Below are positions 33,877-42,518 of a DNA stretch of 64,000 bases, in pieces. The DNA is from an uncultured Phascolarctobacterium sp. (GTDB lineage Bacteria > Bacillota > Negativicutes > Acidaminococcales > Acidaminococcaceae). The position numbers and the translations under genes are program-made. A model generated the notes under the pieces. That model had not been told where the DNA came from, ran no database searches, and was given only the letters and a program-made list of their open reading frames with translations. Location of the stretch: positions 1 through 64,000 of the forward strand of contig CAJLLL010000003.1 in NCBI GenBank assembly GCA_905207485.1, in the 5' to 3' direction. Position 1 is the stretch's first letter. Every line of letters starts with the position of its first letter.

Positions 33877-35568
33877 TTAAAAATCTATTTTTGTAAATCC
33901 GCTGAAATTAATTTTTTCATATTTGCAGGCAGCTTCAAAGTAGGCGGCCGCATCAGTTAAATAAGTTACTGTAGTTTCCCAAAGTTCAGCCTGTCCTGAT
34001 TGTTTAAAGCCAACTTCTACTATGTATGAGCCTTTAGTTTCGCCTTTTGTGGCAATGGCGCATTGAATGAACCAGTATTCTTTGGTGTTTTTTGGGTTTT
34101 TCTGTTCCAATATAATAAAGCTGTCGGGATCAGGGATAAGTTGGCGCAGTTCTTCCAGAATTTGCTGATATGATGGCGAAAACAATTCTTCGTTTTTTTG
34201 ACGGCTGTTGATGGTAAGGGTCCATTCCCAACCGTCATGAGGCTGTGGAATGGGCGGAGCCTGATTTTCTCCGGACTGAAACATGGAAATTAATCCACCA
34301 AGCAGGCTGGAAGCAGTATCACGGCGTACCCATTTGCCAAAGAAATTCTTTTTATAGTGACTTAGTTCTTCCAGCACTTCTTCAGAATCTCCTGCCTTTT
34401 GCAGGTATTCCACGCCTTTGGCAATATCTTCCGGGCCGCCTTCGCCGTTGCAGTACAGCCAGCCTAAAATAAAAAATCCATCGGGGCAGTCCCAGTCTAT
34501 AGTTTCCAAATATTTACGTGCCAGTGCGTAATTTTGCTCGGTGCCACGGCCATAAGCATAGCAGTAACCAAGGTAATAAGCTCCCCAGTTGCCGGTTGTG
34601 CCGCGGTCATCCGCCATTTTAATAAGATGAAATGCTTTGTTGTAATCCTGTTCTACACCATTGCCGTTAAAATACAATGCTCCCAGACGGTTATAGGAAC
34701 CTTCTTTAACGCTGATGCCCGAGTTAATGCTCATGCGGTAAAATTCAGCCGCACGCGCATAATCCTGCGGCACTCCGTAGCCAAGTTCATAAGCATAGCC
34801 GGCAAAGAAATAAGCACGCGGTTCACCGGCAGCGGCTGCTTTGCGGAACAAGGCATAGGCTTCTTCCAATTTATCTTCATCATATAAATCGCAGGCGTAA
34901 AGATATTGGTAATTAGGGTAGCCTTTATCCGCATAATGGCGGGTTAATTCCTGCGCTTTTTGCGGCTGGGGGTCTATCAGCCCGTCTTCTCCTTTAAGAT
35001 ACAGCAGGCTGAGGTTGGCGCCTGCGGTAGCCAGCCCGTTATCAAGGGCTTTGGTGTACCAGTATTCGCATTTTAAAATATTTTCGCGCAGAAAATTTCT
35101 GAAATCTTCGTCAGTTTCAAAAGATTTAGGGTCAATTTTTTCAATTTCCATAAAATCCCACCAATAGTAAACGTTGCCGATTACCATTTGGCAGAACGGT
35201 TCTCCGCGTTCAGCTTTGTCTAAAATAATTTCAAAAGCTTCTTTAAGGCTGGCGAAGGGCATTGTTTCTTTTAGTTCGTCATCCATAACGCCGCAGCGCA
35301 TGGAAACAAGCACGCCCAATGCGCTGCCAAGCAGTACAGAGCGGCGCATCAGTTCGTCGCCTTCCCGTTCATCTACCGGGAAATTATGGCCTACCCAGGT
35401 ATATTGGTCTCCATACAAACAACGTGCCAGCAGGCAGTAGGCATCTGCATCGCCTTCGTTACATGCTTCCTGCAGAAGCTGAAAACCTTCCTGGCCGCGG
35501 CCTGCAGCCAAATCGTAATAAATATCATGCAGTGCTTTTTCTACCTTATCACTAAAAAACATGCCCAT
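33877..35568 (-). CDS. Sel1-like repeat (TPR) protein
   Basis: 563 residues. About residues 10-400 contain multiple Sel1/TPR-like helical repeats, e.g. AGYAYELGYGVPQDYARAA near 250, LGALYFNGNGVEQDY and LGYCYAYGRGTEQNYALA. The C-terminal 140 residues form a separate globular region (from about EWTLTINSRQKNEELF). No signal peptide, so a cytoplasmic scaffold is likely. GGTGG precedes the ATG. Single-gene unit; partner unknown. Confidence 0.85.
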   Translation of the reverse strand: MGMFFSDKVEKALHDIYYDLAAGRGQEGFQLLQEACNEGDADAYCLLARCLYGDQYTWVGHNFPVDEREGDELMRRSVLLGSALGVLVSMRCGVMDDELKETMPFASLKEAFEIILDKAERGEPFCQMVIGNVYYWWDFMEIEKIDPKSFETDEDFRNFLRENILKCEYWYTKALDNGLATAGANLSLLYLKGEDGLIDPQPQKAQELTRHYADKGYPNYQYLYACDLYDEDKLEEAYALFRKAAAAGEPRAYFFAGYAYELGYGVPQDYARAAEFYRMSINSGISVKEGSYNRLGALYFNGNGVEQDYNKAFHLIKMADDRGTTGNWGAYYLGYCYAYGRGTEQNYALARKYLETIDWDCPDGFFILGWLYCNGEGGPEDIAKGVEYLQKAGDSEEVLEELSHYKKNFFGKWVRRDTASSLLGGLISMFQSGENQAPPIPQPHDGWEWTLTINSRQKNEELFSPSYQQILEELRQLIPDPDSFIILEQKNPKNTKEYWFIQCAIATKGETKGSYIVEVGFKQSGQAELWETTVTYLTDAAAYFEAACKYEKINFSGFTKIDF

Positions 35569-35679
35569 AATATTGCCACCCCATTTCTGCTTTATAATGC
35601 TTTAGCCTATTGCTGCTTTTAGTTTAGCACAGTGGCAGGAAATCTACAATTTATTTTATAGTTTTTAAATAAATAATAA

Positions 35680-35704
35680 AAAAGCAGGCATTAAGCCTGC
35701 TTTT
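35680..35704 (-). terminator. intrinsic terminator of the esterase operon
   Basis: 10-bp stem AAAAGCAGGC/GCCTGCTTTT with a 5-nt loop; the A run on its left gives a U tract for the minus-strand transcript ending at 35717. Confidence 0.75.
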
Positions 35705-35716
35705 AGTATATGGTTG

Positions 35717-36718
35717 TTATTTGGTCAGTAAAGCTTTGCTTTCCGCATAAATGCGCTGCCAGAACTCATGGCTCTGTTGAGCATCTGGAACGGCTACTTC
35801 AAAAGCATGGTATAAACCGGGCACGACATATAAAGTTGTGGCATTGCCGTCTTCTACCAATTTGTTGGCGTAAGTAATATCTTCATTAACAAATAAATCA
35901 AGGCTGCCCGTATAAATTACAGCGGGCGGCAAATTTGTCAAATCTTCCGCCATAGCTGGAGAAAAATATGGCAGCATTTCCTTAGTTATTTTTTGCCCGC
36001 CGCGGAGTTTTTCCCAGGCAAAAACATTTGTTGGGCGCAGCCAGCAGATGTTGCCGGTGTATTCGCTTTTATAAGGCGAGTCCTGTGAGCCTGTGCGGTA
36101 ATCAAGCATCGGGTAAATTAAAACCTGCCCTTTTAAAGCAAGATTGGCATTATCGCGGTTGTACAGGGCAAGGCTTGCAGATAAACCGCCGCCTGCGCTG
36201 TCGCCCATAATAAGCATGTTTTCGCCGTCAAAGCCGAGCTTGCCGGCATTTTGTTTTACATACAGCAGTCCGTTGTACGCATCAATCAGCGCTGCCGGAA
36301 AAGCGGCTTCGGTTGAGAGCCTGTAATCTACGGTGATTACTGCGGCGCCGGTGTTATCTGCAAGATTCTGGTAACGTTCTATGTTATCAAGCGACTGGCG
36401 GAATAAATAACCGCCGCCGTGAATGTAGTAAATAACAGGCAGTGTTTGTGCATTTATATTTTTAGGACGGAACACATACATATTTACAGCAGGGTCAGCA
36501 CCTTTGGGCGGGACTGTAATGGTTTCCCTGCCCTGTGCTGTGGTTTTCTGCATTGCTTCGGTGCCTTTAAGGTCAGCATCAGAAGTGTATAAAAACATAA
36601 AATTCTGTGCTGCAGCGCGGTAGGCCGGTGCAACTTTGTCAAGATGCGGTATTTCTGAAGCTAAGGCAGATGCAGTAAGGCTGCAAAAAATAAGCAGTAA
36701 AGTAAGCAGTTTTTTCAT
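35717..36718 (-). CDS. exported alpha/beta-hydrolase (HSL/GDXG esterase-lipase family)
   Basis: 333 residues with a signal peptide (1-20). HSL-type motifs: oxyanion-hole YYIHGGGYLF near 97 and the nucleophile elbow IMGDSAGGG near 168, with SLDLFVNED and LYHAFE supplying the acid and histidine near 270 and 305. Hydrolyses small esters, probably in the periplasm. Last gene of a minus-strand run with the ABM and cyclophilin-like genes (15-nt gap). Substrate unknown. Confidence 0.88.
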   Translation of the reverse strand: MKKLLTLLLIFCSLTASALASEIPHLDKVAPAYRAAAQNFMFLYTSDADLKGTEAMQKTTAQGRETITVPPKGADPAVNMYVFRPKNINAQTLPVIYYIHGGGYLFRQSLDNIERYQNLADNTGAAVITVDYRLSTEAAFPAALIDAYNGLLYVKQNAGKLGFDGENMLIMGDSAGGGLSASLALYNRDNANLALKGQVLIYPMLDYRTGSQDSPYKSEYTGNICWLRPTNVFAWEKLRGGQKITKEMLPYFSPAMAEDLTNLPPAVIYTGSLDLFVNEDITYANKLVEDGNATTLYVVPGLYHAFEVAVPDAQQSHEFWQRIYAESKALLTK

Positions 36719-36733
36719 AATATCACCTGTGTT

Positions 36734-37432
36734 TTAAAATTGGCTGCCGCTGAGGGCAATATTTTGCGGTTCATTAATAATAAGGGTTTTATCTGTTACC
36801 ATGTTTTGCACGGCTTTGTTGTATTCCTGAAAATATTTGCCGGCAATATGTGCTTTGTAGGCTTCATCGTCAGCATACAGTTCCAGCAAATGGAAAATGT
36901 TTGGGTTTGCTGTTTCCGTTGTGGCTAAAAGTGCCAGTACCCCCGGTTCGTTGGCAACGGAGGCACGCATTTCTTTGGCAAGAACCTTTTTGTATTCGTC
37001 AAGCTGCTGCGGGTCGATAACAAGGCGTGCCATACGCGGTTTATCGGCAATGCCGGTTACTTTGCTTTGCAGCAGGAAGGCATCGGCTGCCATGATTTTA
37101 TTGGTAGAAGCAAGCCGGGCAATGGCTTTGCGTTTTTCATTTAAGCCGGTATTGCTTTGCAGTGCTGCACACGTAGCTTCGTCTTTATAAATTTCCAAAA
37201 AGCGCATAACGCCGTTTTCATCTGTACCGCCGTAAACTGCAAGCACTCCTTTGCTTTGGCGGACTGCATTATTATAGTTGTTAACGGTTTCAGTAAGTTC
37301 TGCGGTTTTGCCGTCAGCGGCTGTATAAATTGCCCAGCGCACAAAAGGCTGCGCTGTTTCGGCTGCTGCCTGTGCCGGCATGGCCTGCAAACCGCAAACA
37401 AGCATTAGTACCGTAAATAGTAATTTTTTCAT
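36734..37432 (-). CDS. exported tandem antibiotic-biosynthesis-monooxygenase (ABM) domain protein
   Basis: 232 residues. Signal peptide ending at AQA near 22, then two similar ABM-like ferredoxin-fold units: FVRWAIYTAADGKTAELTE...FLEIYKD (about 30-85) and ARLVIDPQQLDEYKKVL...HLLELYADDEAY (about 135-200). Members act as cofactor-free quinol monooxygenases or are catalytically inert. Tandem, exported versions are unusual. Placed 12 nt from the cyclophilin-like lipoprotein gene and 15 nt from the esterase gene. Confidence 0.8.
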   Translation of the reverse strand: MKKLLFTVLMLVCGLQAMPAQAAAETAQPFVRWAIYTAADGKTAELTETVNNYNNAVRQSKGVLAVYGGTDENGVMRFLEIYKDEATCAALQSNTGLNEKRKAIARLASTNKIMAADAFLLQSKVTGIADKPRMARLVIDPQQLDEYKKVLAKEMRASVANEPGVLALLATTETANPNIFHLLELYADDEAYKAHIAGKYFQEYNKAVQNMVTDKTLIINEPQNIALSGSQF

Positions 37433-37444
37433 GGCGGTTCTCCT

Positions 37445-37918
37445 TTATTCTGCCTTTTCTAAAGTTGCGGTAAAATTGCTTTGCTGCGCCTTAATAATAT
37501 CAAGCCCGTTTTCAAGCCTGCCTATAGGAATTAAATTGGGGTCATCTTTAAAATCAACGTAAAAAATGCTTAAATTGCCCCAGGGCTGATATACGCAAAT
37601 ATCGCCTGCCAAAGGATGGCAGCCAACACGTTGCCCGTTTTCATCGAGGCGTTTATCAAAATAAGCAATCTTTTCCATACCGGCAAAATCTTTAAACTCC
37701 AGTGTTACCGGCAGGCGGCTGTATAAATCGGCGGCACCTGGTTCACTGCGCAGTGTTACCGGCAGCTTGTGACCGTTGACGTTAAGAGTGGCTTTATATA
37801 CAGTATTTTGCGCGGCAGCGGGCTGCGACGGTGCGGCTTGTGTTGCGCCTTGCGTTCCGCCGCAGGCAGATAAGCCGAGTGCTGCTGCCAGACTTAAAAA
37901 TAAAAGAATCTTTTTCAA
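37445..37918 (-). CDS. cyclophilin-like fold lipoprotein
   Basis: 157 residues. Starts with TTG at 37918 six nt after GGAGGG; an upstream in-frame non-lipoprotein start at 37966 is not credible. The signal ends in a lipobox LSAC with Cys19, followed by a low-complexity Gly/Ala/Gln/Pro linker. The globular part (VNGHKLPVTL...GDICVYQPWGNLSIFYVDF) matches the cyclophilin-like domain of small bacterial proteins, which has no shown isomerase activity. Anchored in an envelope membrane. First gene of the operon with ABM and esterase genes. Confidence 0.8.
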   Translation of the reverse strand: MKKILLFLSLAAALGLSACGGTQGATQAAPSQPAAAQNTVYKATLNVNGHKLPVTLRSEPGAADLYSRLPVTLEFKDFAGMEKIAYFDKRLDENGQRVGCHPLAGDICVYQPWGNLSIFYVDFKDDPNLIPIGRLENGLDIIKAQQSNFTATLEKAE

Positions 37919-37949
37919 CGCTATCCCTCCAAACATATTTGTTAATTTA

Positions 37950-37979
37950 ATTATAAAAAGCATCATGTATGCCGTCCAA
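37950..37979 (-). promoter_or_regulatory. promoter with 18-nt spacer for the cyclophilin-like/ABM/esterase operon
   Basis: Minus-strand TTGGAC (37974-37979) and TATAAT (37950-37955) with 18 nt between them. The spacer contains a GCAT...ATGC dyad. Similar in style to the MerR-type promoters nearby but one base shorter and without their CTTnnAG half-site. Confidence 0.55.
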
Positions 37980-38033
37980 TGCTTAAATATTATTTGCAGG
38001 TATGCGTTTTTGTTATGGTGGTTCTGTAGTGCG

Positions 38034-38058
38034 AAAAAGAACCGGCTGATGCCGGTTC
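38034..38058 (-). terminator. intrinsic terminator of the CMD-cupin operon
   Basis: 8-bp stem GAACCGGC/GCCGGTTC with a 4-nt loop; the A run at 38034-38038 is a U tract on the minus strand. Lies 12 nt after the cupin stop. Confidence 0.75.
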
Positions 38059-38069
38059 GTGTTAAAATG

Positions 38070-38555
38070 TTATTTTAATTTGCCGTAATCTTCGTCGCTT
38101 ACGGGTTCAAGCCATTCATTGCTTGCGCCTTCTGCCGGAATTTCAACAGCGAGATGTGCGAACCAGCTGTCATGTGCAGCGCCGTGCCAGTGTTTAACGC
38201 CGGGTGCAATGTTTACCACATCGCCGGGGTGCAGTTCCTGTGCCGGTTTGCCCCATTCCTGATAATAGCCGCGTCCTGCGGTTACAAGCAGAATTTGCCC
38301 GCCTTTGTGGTGAATATGCCAGTTGTTGCGGCAGCCGGGTTCAAAAGTTACGTTGCCGATAGGAACGCCGGTAGTTGTAAGCATTTTAAGATAGCTTTGT
38401 CCTACAAAATATTGTTGGTAAGCTACGTTTTTATCACCCATATCAAATACAGTATTTTTAAGTTCCGGTGCATCAATTTTTTCTTGTGCCATAACTGAAT
38501 TGCCTCCCATAATCATAAGTGCGCATAAAGCTAACAATATTTTTTTCACTTTCAT
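38070..38555 (-). CDS. exported cupin-domain protein
   Basis: 161 residues with a signal peptide (cleavage after VMA near 23). Cupin motifs: NWHIHHKGGQILLVTAGRGYYQEWG near 80-105 and PGDVVNIAPGVKHWHGA near 112-128, with the usual His metal ligands. Exported small cupins beside carboxymuconolactone-decarboxylase-like genes are a recurrent pair of unknown role, possibly reactive-carbonyl or quinone handling. 56 nt after the CMD gene with GGAGGAG before the ATG; transcribed from the 39.5 kb promoter. Confidence 0.87.
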   Translation of the reverse strand: MKVKKILLALCALMIMGGNSVMAQEKIDAPELKNTVFDMGDKNVAYQQYFVGQSYLKMLTTTGVPIGNVTFEPGCRNNWHIHHKGGQILLVTAGRGYYQEWGKPAQELHPGDVVNIAPGVKHWHGAAHDSWFAHLAVEIPAEGASNEWLEPVSDEDYGKLK

Positions 38556-38611
38556 TTTTTACAACTCCTCCTGCGTAAATTTTCCGCTGCGGCGGATTTT
38601 GCGTTTTGGGG

Positions 38612-39445
38612 TTATTTTTCTGCGGGCGCTGCGGCATTAATGGCGCTGATGGCGTTAAGCGTGCGCGGATAGCCAATGTACGGCAGCGCTACGGTAACTG
38701 CGTTCAGCAAATCCTGGCGGGTGTTGCCGACAATGAGGTTGCCTGCTACATGGCTCTTTGCCTGCGGGTCGCAGCAGCCCAAAGTAATGATGGCGGTAAA
38801 AGTAACGAGTTCGCGCTGTTTTAAATCTAAAACCTTACGGGTATAGTAATCGCCAAAGCAGTTTTCAGATAAATAATAGTTAATAAATTTCTGGTCTGCC
38901 GGAGCGTTATCATAGCCTGCAAGAATATGGCTGCGGCCAAAAATATTGCTCTGTACATCAAGACCTTTGTCATAACGGTTGGTGTCATCAGTAGTACCCT
39001 GGTTTTCAAGCGGGAGTTTTACGTCAGCCTCTTCAAAAGCAATCTGCATTTCAACCAGCGCGTTTTTAGCACGGGCAAAGCCGACATAAGGCGCAGTCTG
39101 GTAAATAGTTTCACGTATTTCTTCCGGTGTCGCGCCTGCATTTAATGCGCCTTTAACATGAATGCCAATATCTTCCGGCGTTGCATTGGCTGTTAAAACT
39201 ACTAATGTTAAAAGTTCTTTTTGCGCCAAAGGCATTTTTGCCTGTTTGTTAACGTCACTGTAAATAAATTTCTGCATAATATCGCCAAATTCCGGCGAGC
39301 CTTTAACTGTACACGGATTTTCCGTGCCGTAAAGCGTTTTTACGGTGGCAGTGCTTTCTGCCATTCTGTCCTGTGCCATAGCGGCATTACCTCCTATAAG
39401 CATACATGCGCAAAGCGCCAGCAAAATTTTAGCTGTTTTTTTCAT
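38612..39445 (-). CDS. exported tandem carboxymuconolactone decarboxylase (CMD) family protein
   Basis: 277 residues. Signal peptide (1-24, AMA). Two AhpD/CMD-like helical domains: KMPLAQKELLTLVVLTAN...IHVKGALNAGATPEEIRETI (about 70-120) and LKQRELVTFTAIITLGCCDPQAKSHVAGNL (about 205-245). The second unit has CCD near 224 and His near 231; the classical CxxC of AhpD is not seen. First gene of an operon with the cupin. A 19-bp-spacer promoter lies 55 nt upstream. Confidence 0.87.
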   Translation of the reverse strand: MKKTAKILLALCACMLIGGNAAMAQDRMAESTATVKTLYGTENPCTVKGSPEFGDIMQKFIYSDVNKQAKMPLAQKELLTLVVLTANATPEDIGIHVKGALNAGATPEEIRETIYQTAPYVGFARAKNALVEMQIAFEEADVKLPLENQGTTDDTNRYDKGLDVQSNIFGRSHILAGYDNAPADQKFINYYLSENCFGDYYTRKVLDLKQRELVTFTAIITLGCCDPQAKSHVAGNLIVGNTRQDLLNAVTVALPYIGYPRTLNAISAINAAAPAEK

Positions 39446-39499
39446 TTTTATCCCTGCCTTTTCTTGCCCTGCGGCAGATTGATTTATCTTTACGCGTTT

Positions 39500-39530
39500 A
39501 TTATAAAAGTTTGAGACGGCTCCAAGTCAA
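39500..39530 (-). promoter_or_regulatory. MerR-type promoter P1 (19-bp spacer) for the CMD-cupin operon
   Basis: TTGACT (39525-39530, minus strand), 19-nt spacer, TATAAT (39500-39505). The spacer dyad is CTTGGAG-CCGT-CTCAAAC. The overlong spacer is the mark of MerR-activated promoters. Confidence 0.78.
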
Positions 39531-39656
39531 TAGCTGCCTGCGGAATATTTACAAAAAAATCTTACGAATATCATTATAAATAATTAAAAATTACAGCTTG
39601 TAAAAACGCTTTTGTTACAAAACAAAGAAGATTTTTTGAATTCTTCCTGTAGCGGC

Positions 39657-39687
39657 TTGACTTGGAGTTAACTTTAAAATTTATAAT
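39657..39687 (+). promoter_or_regulatory. MerR-type promoter P2 (19-bp spacer) for the first DUF362 gene
   Basis: TTGACT (39657-39662), 19-nt spacer, TATAAT (39682-39687). Dyad CTTGGAG-TTAA-CTTTAAA in the spacer. Divergent from P1, 126 nt away. Confidence 0.8.
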
Positions 39688-39740
39688 CAATATATAAAGG
39701 CATATTGTTTTGTTGTGTGGTTTGGTAAGGGGGCGATATT

Positions 39741-40739
39741 ATGCAAAAAATGAACCGCAAAGACTTTTTAAAACTGGCCGGTTTTACCATGCTTGGGCTA
39801 ACGGGCTGTAAATTTACGGATGCAGCCGCAACAGATGCCAAAGCTGTGCCGCAGGAAGTTCAGTCTGCTGCTGTTAATGGCAATGGAAGGGCAAAGGTAT
39901 ATTTCAGCGCCGATATTGATGAAGCGCACATGGTTAAGCTCTATAATCTTATTAAAGAAAACATCACCGGCAGGGTTGGCATAAAAATCCATACCGGCGA
40001 ACAAGGCGGCAGAAACTTTTTGCCGCGCAGTTTTGTTAAAGCCATACAGGAACAAATACCGGGCAGCGTTATTGTAGAAACAAATACTGCTTACGGCGGC
40101 GGGCGCAGCACAACCGAACGTCACCGCGAAACTTTAAAAGCCAACGGCTGGGATTTTTGCCCTGTTGATATTTTGGACGAAGATGGAGCCGTGATGTTGC
40201 CGGTAAAGGGCGGCAAACATTTTACGCAAATGTCTGTCGGCAAAAACCTTGTCAATTATGATTCGCTTGTAGTGCTTACGCATTTTAAAGGACACAGCAT
40301 GGGCGGCTACGGCGGCTCACTAAAAAATATTGCCATTGGCTGCGCGGACGGCAAGGTTGGCAAAATAATGCAGCATGGGCGCAGTTTCAGTGTGCGCAAT
40401 GCCGCTTTTATGGAAAACATGGTTGAAGGCGGCAAAGCTGTAACAGATTTCTTTGGCAGGCATATTGTTTATATCAATGTTATGCGGCGCATGTCGGTTG
40501 ATTGCGATTGTGCCGGCCGCGGTGCGGCAGAGCCTGTTATAGGCGATATAGGCATTCTTGCCTCAACTGATTTGCTGGCCATTGACAAGGCAAGCATCGA
40601 CCTTGTTTATAACCGTCCGGGTGACGACAAAAACGATTTGATTGAACGTATTGAAAGCCGGGAAGGTTTGCGTCAGCTCAGCTACATGAAAGAGCTTGGC
40701 ATGGGCAGTGACGATTATGAGCTGATTACTGTAAGCTGA
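39741..40739 (+). CDS. DUF362 protein with Tat-like lipoprotein signal
   Basis: 332 residues. N-terminal MNRKDFLKLAGF resembles a Tat signal with RK instead of RR, followed by a lipobox-like LTGC (Cys23). The DUF362 body contains KVYFSADID, GVGIKIHTGE-like segments, VLTHFKGHSMGGYGG near 178 and DCDCAG near 252. The second paralogue at 44.4 kb is highly similar. DUF362 proteins are often linked to iron-sulfur or corrinoid redox genes, activity unknown. GGGGGCG precedes the ATG. Confidence 0.85.
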   Translation: MQKMNRKDFLKLAGFTMLGLTGCKFTDAAATDAKAVPQEVQSAAVNGNGRAKVYFSADIDEAHMVKLYNLIKENITGRVGIKIHTGEQGGRNFLPRSFVKAIQEQIPGSVIVETNTAYGGGRSTTERHRETLKANGWDFCPVDILDEDGAVMLPVKGGKHFTQMSVGKNLVNYDSLVVLTHFKGHSMGGYGGSLKNIAIGCADGKVGKIMQHGRSFSVRNAAFMENMVEGGKAVTDFFGRHIVYINVMRRMSVDCDCAGRGAAEPVIGDIGILASTDLLAIDKASIDLVYNRPGDDKNDLIERIESREGLRQLSYMKELGMGSDDYELITVS

Positions 40740-40813
40740 AATTTAAAAAAGATAGATTTTTGTTTGAAGACAGTTAAGCTGCTGTTAAGGCATGGTTAAA
40801 TTTTTTGAAGCGC

Positions 40814-40844
40814 TTGACTTTGCCCATGCCGCAAGTTTTACTAT
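40814..40844 (+). promoter_or_regulatory. MerR-type promoter P3 (19-bp spacer) for tatA-tatC
   Basis: TTGACT (40814-40819), 19-nt spacer, TACTAT (40839-40844). The spacer dyad CTTTGCC-CATG-CCGCAAG is the most divergent of the set but keeps the geometry. Confidence 0.65.
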
Positions 40845-40887
40845 ATATATGACACTAATTTTGGAGTTAATTTAAGGAGGAATAATT

Positions 40888-41115
40888 ATGTTTGGTTTAG
40901 GTTTACCGGAGTTGCTGCTCATTTTGGTTATTGGTTTAATATTTTTCGGACCCGGCAAATTGCCGGAAATAGGTTCGGCATTAGGTAAGAGCATGAAGGA
41001 GTTTAAACAGGCGGTAAACAGCACGGAAGCGGAAATAAAAAAAGCCGGTGAAATTACCGAAACCAAAGAAGCGGAACCTGTTAAAGAAGCAGTACAGGCA
41101 GAAGCTAAAAAGTAA
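40888..41115 (+). CDS. tatA: twin-arginine translocase subunit TatA
   Basis: 75 residues: one N-terminal membrane helix ([16 protein letters not shown]), the [10 protein letters not shown] hinge, an amphipathic helix and a charged tail. Oligomerises to form the pore through which folded proteins cross the inner membrane. AAGGAGG precedes the ATG. tatC starts 9 nt after the stop. No TatB gene is present here, so this is a minimal TatAC system as in many Firmicutes. Confidence 0.95.
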   Translation: MFGLGLPELLLILVIGLIFFGPGKLPEIGSALGKSMKEFKQAVNSTEAEIKKAGEITETKEAEPVKEAVQAEAKK

Positions 41116-41124
41116 GGGCTTTTT

Positions 41125-41847
41125 ATGGATAACAGCAGCCCTTTATATAATGATGATAAAACAATGACCCTGACAGAACATTTGGGCGAACTGCGCAGCA
41201 GAATTTTGTGGTCGTTGGCGGCGCTGGCTGTTGGCACCTGCATAAGCAGCATGTTTATTGATGAAATAATTGCGGTGCTGACGGCGCCGGCTGCTAATTT
41301 GTATTATATGCGCCCTGCCGAAGCGTTTTTTATTTACATAAAAGTTGCGCTTGCCTGCGGCGTACTGCTGGCATCGCCGGTTCTGTTTTATGAATTATGG
41401 GCATTTTTAATGCCGGCCCTGACAGGCAAAGAGCGTTCAGCACTGCTTCTGTTTGTTCCCGGGTCTGTGCTTTTGTTTTGGGGAGGCATTGCCTTTGCCT
41501 ATTTGTTTGTTTTTCCGCAGGGCTTGAACTTTTTTACAAATTTTGCCGGCGGCAACATCGCGCCGATGCTGTCTATTGAAAGTTACCTTGATTTCTTTTT
41601 AATGCTGGTTGTGCCTTTTGGTTTTATTTTTAACCTGCCTATGGTGCTGATTGTGTTGGCGCAGATGGGCATAATAAGTTCTTCACTGTTAAAAAGCGGA
41701 CGCAAGTATATGGTATTGGCATCCTTTATTTTAGCGGCTGTTATTACGCCAACGCCTGATATAATTACACAGACTCTTTTAGCCGTGCCGATGATTTTAT
41801 TATACGAAGGCAGCAGGATTTTTATTAAAGTTGTGCTTCACAAATAA
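41125..41847 (+). CDS. tatC: twin-arginine translocase subunit TatC
   Basis: 240 residues, six predicted membrane helices, with the family N-terminal motif LTEHLGELRSRI near residue 15 that binds the twin-arginine signal, and the FLMPALTGKER loop near 95. Recognises Tat substrates and recruits TatA. Located between two DUF362 genes and near two other Tat-signal proteins, so it probably serves them. Followed by a terminator. Confidence 0.95.
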   Translation: MDNSSPLYNDDKTMTLTEHLGELRSRILWSLAALAVGTCISSMFIDEIIAVLTAPAANLYYMRPAEAFFIYIKVALACGVLLASPVLFYELWAFLMPALTGKERSALLLFVPGSVLLFWGGIAFAYLFVFPQGLNFFTNFAGGNIAPMLSIESYLDFFLMLVVPFGFIFNLPMVLIVLAQMGIISSSLLKSGRKYMVLASFILAAVITPTPDIITQTLLAVPMILLYEGSRIFIKVVLHK

Positions 41848-41854
41848 CCAAAAT

Positions 41855-41882
41855 AACCCTGTACAAAAAATTGTACAGGGTT
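41855..41882. terminator. bidirectional terminator
   Basis: 12-bp perfect stem AACCCTGTACAA/TTGTACAGGGTT with an AAAA loop, between convergent tatC and flavodoxin genes. Confidence 0.82.
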
Positions 41883-41896
41883 TTATACTTTTATAA

Positions 41897-42490
41897 TTAG
41901 TATTTAAGGCTGCTTAACCAGCTTTCGGTTGCTGCGTTATCATCTGCATAAGCACGGATGCCTTCTATTACGTTGGCGCCTTTAAACCATTTGCAGATGT
42001 CGGGCGTGCTGTCGCTGATGGGGCTGCCGCCGCTGGTACAGAAGGTAATAACTGTTTTGCCGTTAAAATCGTAACTGTCGGCAAAACTTGCAACTGCCAT
42101 TGGCGCAGTGTACCACCAGATAGGGAAACCTACAAAAATCACATCGTACTGCGCCATATTTTCTACTTTATTTTTCAGCGCAGGACGGGCATTGTCAGCT
42201 TTTTCCTGTTTGGCAATTTCAGTGACTTCGCGGTAAACGCTTGGGTATGGGGCGGCGGTTTCAATTTTAAACAAGTCGCCGCCAGTTTTGGTTTGAATAA
42301 ATTGCGCAACTTTTTCAGTATTGCCGGTATGGCTGAAATATGCTACTAATACTTTTTGGCCATCTGCGGAAGTTTGTGCCTGCTGCTGAGGCTGTTGTGC
42401 CGGTGCCTGGCTTTGTTCTGCGGCACCGCCGCAGGCTGCGGTGCTTAATGCAAGGACGGCGGCAAATAAAACGCTTAAGAATTTTTTCAT
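41897..42490 (-). CDS. flavodoxin-like lipoprotein
   Basis: 197 residues. Lipoprotein signal with lipobox STAAC (Cys20), an Ala/Gln/Pro-rich linker, then a flavodoxin fold: VAYFSHTGNTEKVA phosphate loop near 50 and VGFPIWWYTAPMA near 115. A membrane-tethered extracytoplasmic flavodoxin could shuttle electrons from the membrane ferredoxin encoded upstream. AAAAGGAG precedes the ATG. Last gene of a three-gene minus-strand operon from the 43.6 kb promoter. Confidence 0.88.
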   Translation of the reverse strand: MKKFLSVLFAAVLALSTAACGGAAEQSQAPAQQPQQQAQTSADGQKVLVAYFSHTGNTEKVAQFIQTKTGGDLFKIETAAPYPSVYREVTEIAKQEKADNARPALKNKVENMAQYDVIFVGFPIWWYTAPMAVASFADSYDFNGKTVITFCTSGGSPISDSTPDICKWFKGANVIEGIRAYADDNAATESWLSSLKY

Positions 42491-42518
42491 TGTTGTCTGC
42501 TCCTTTTAAATTTAATTT

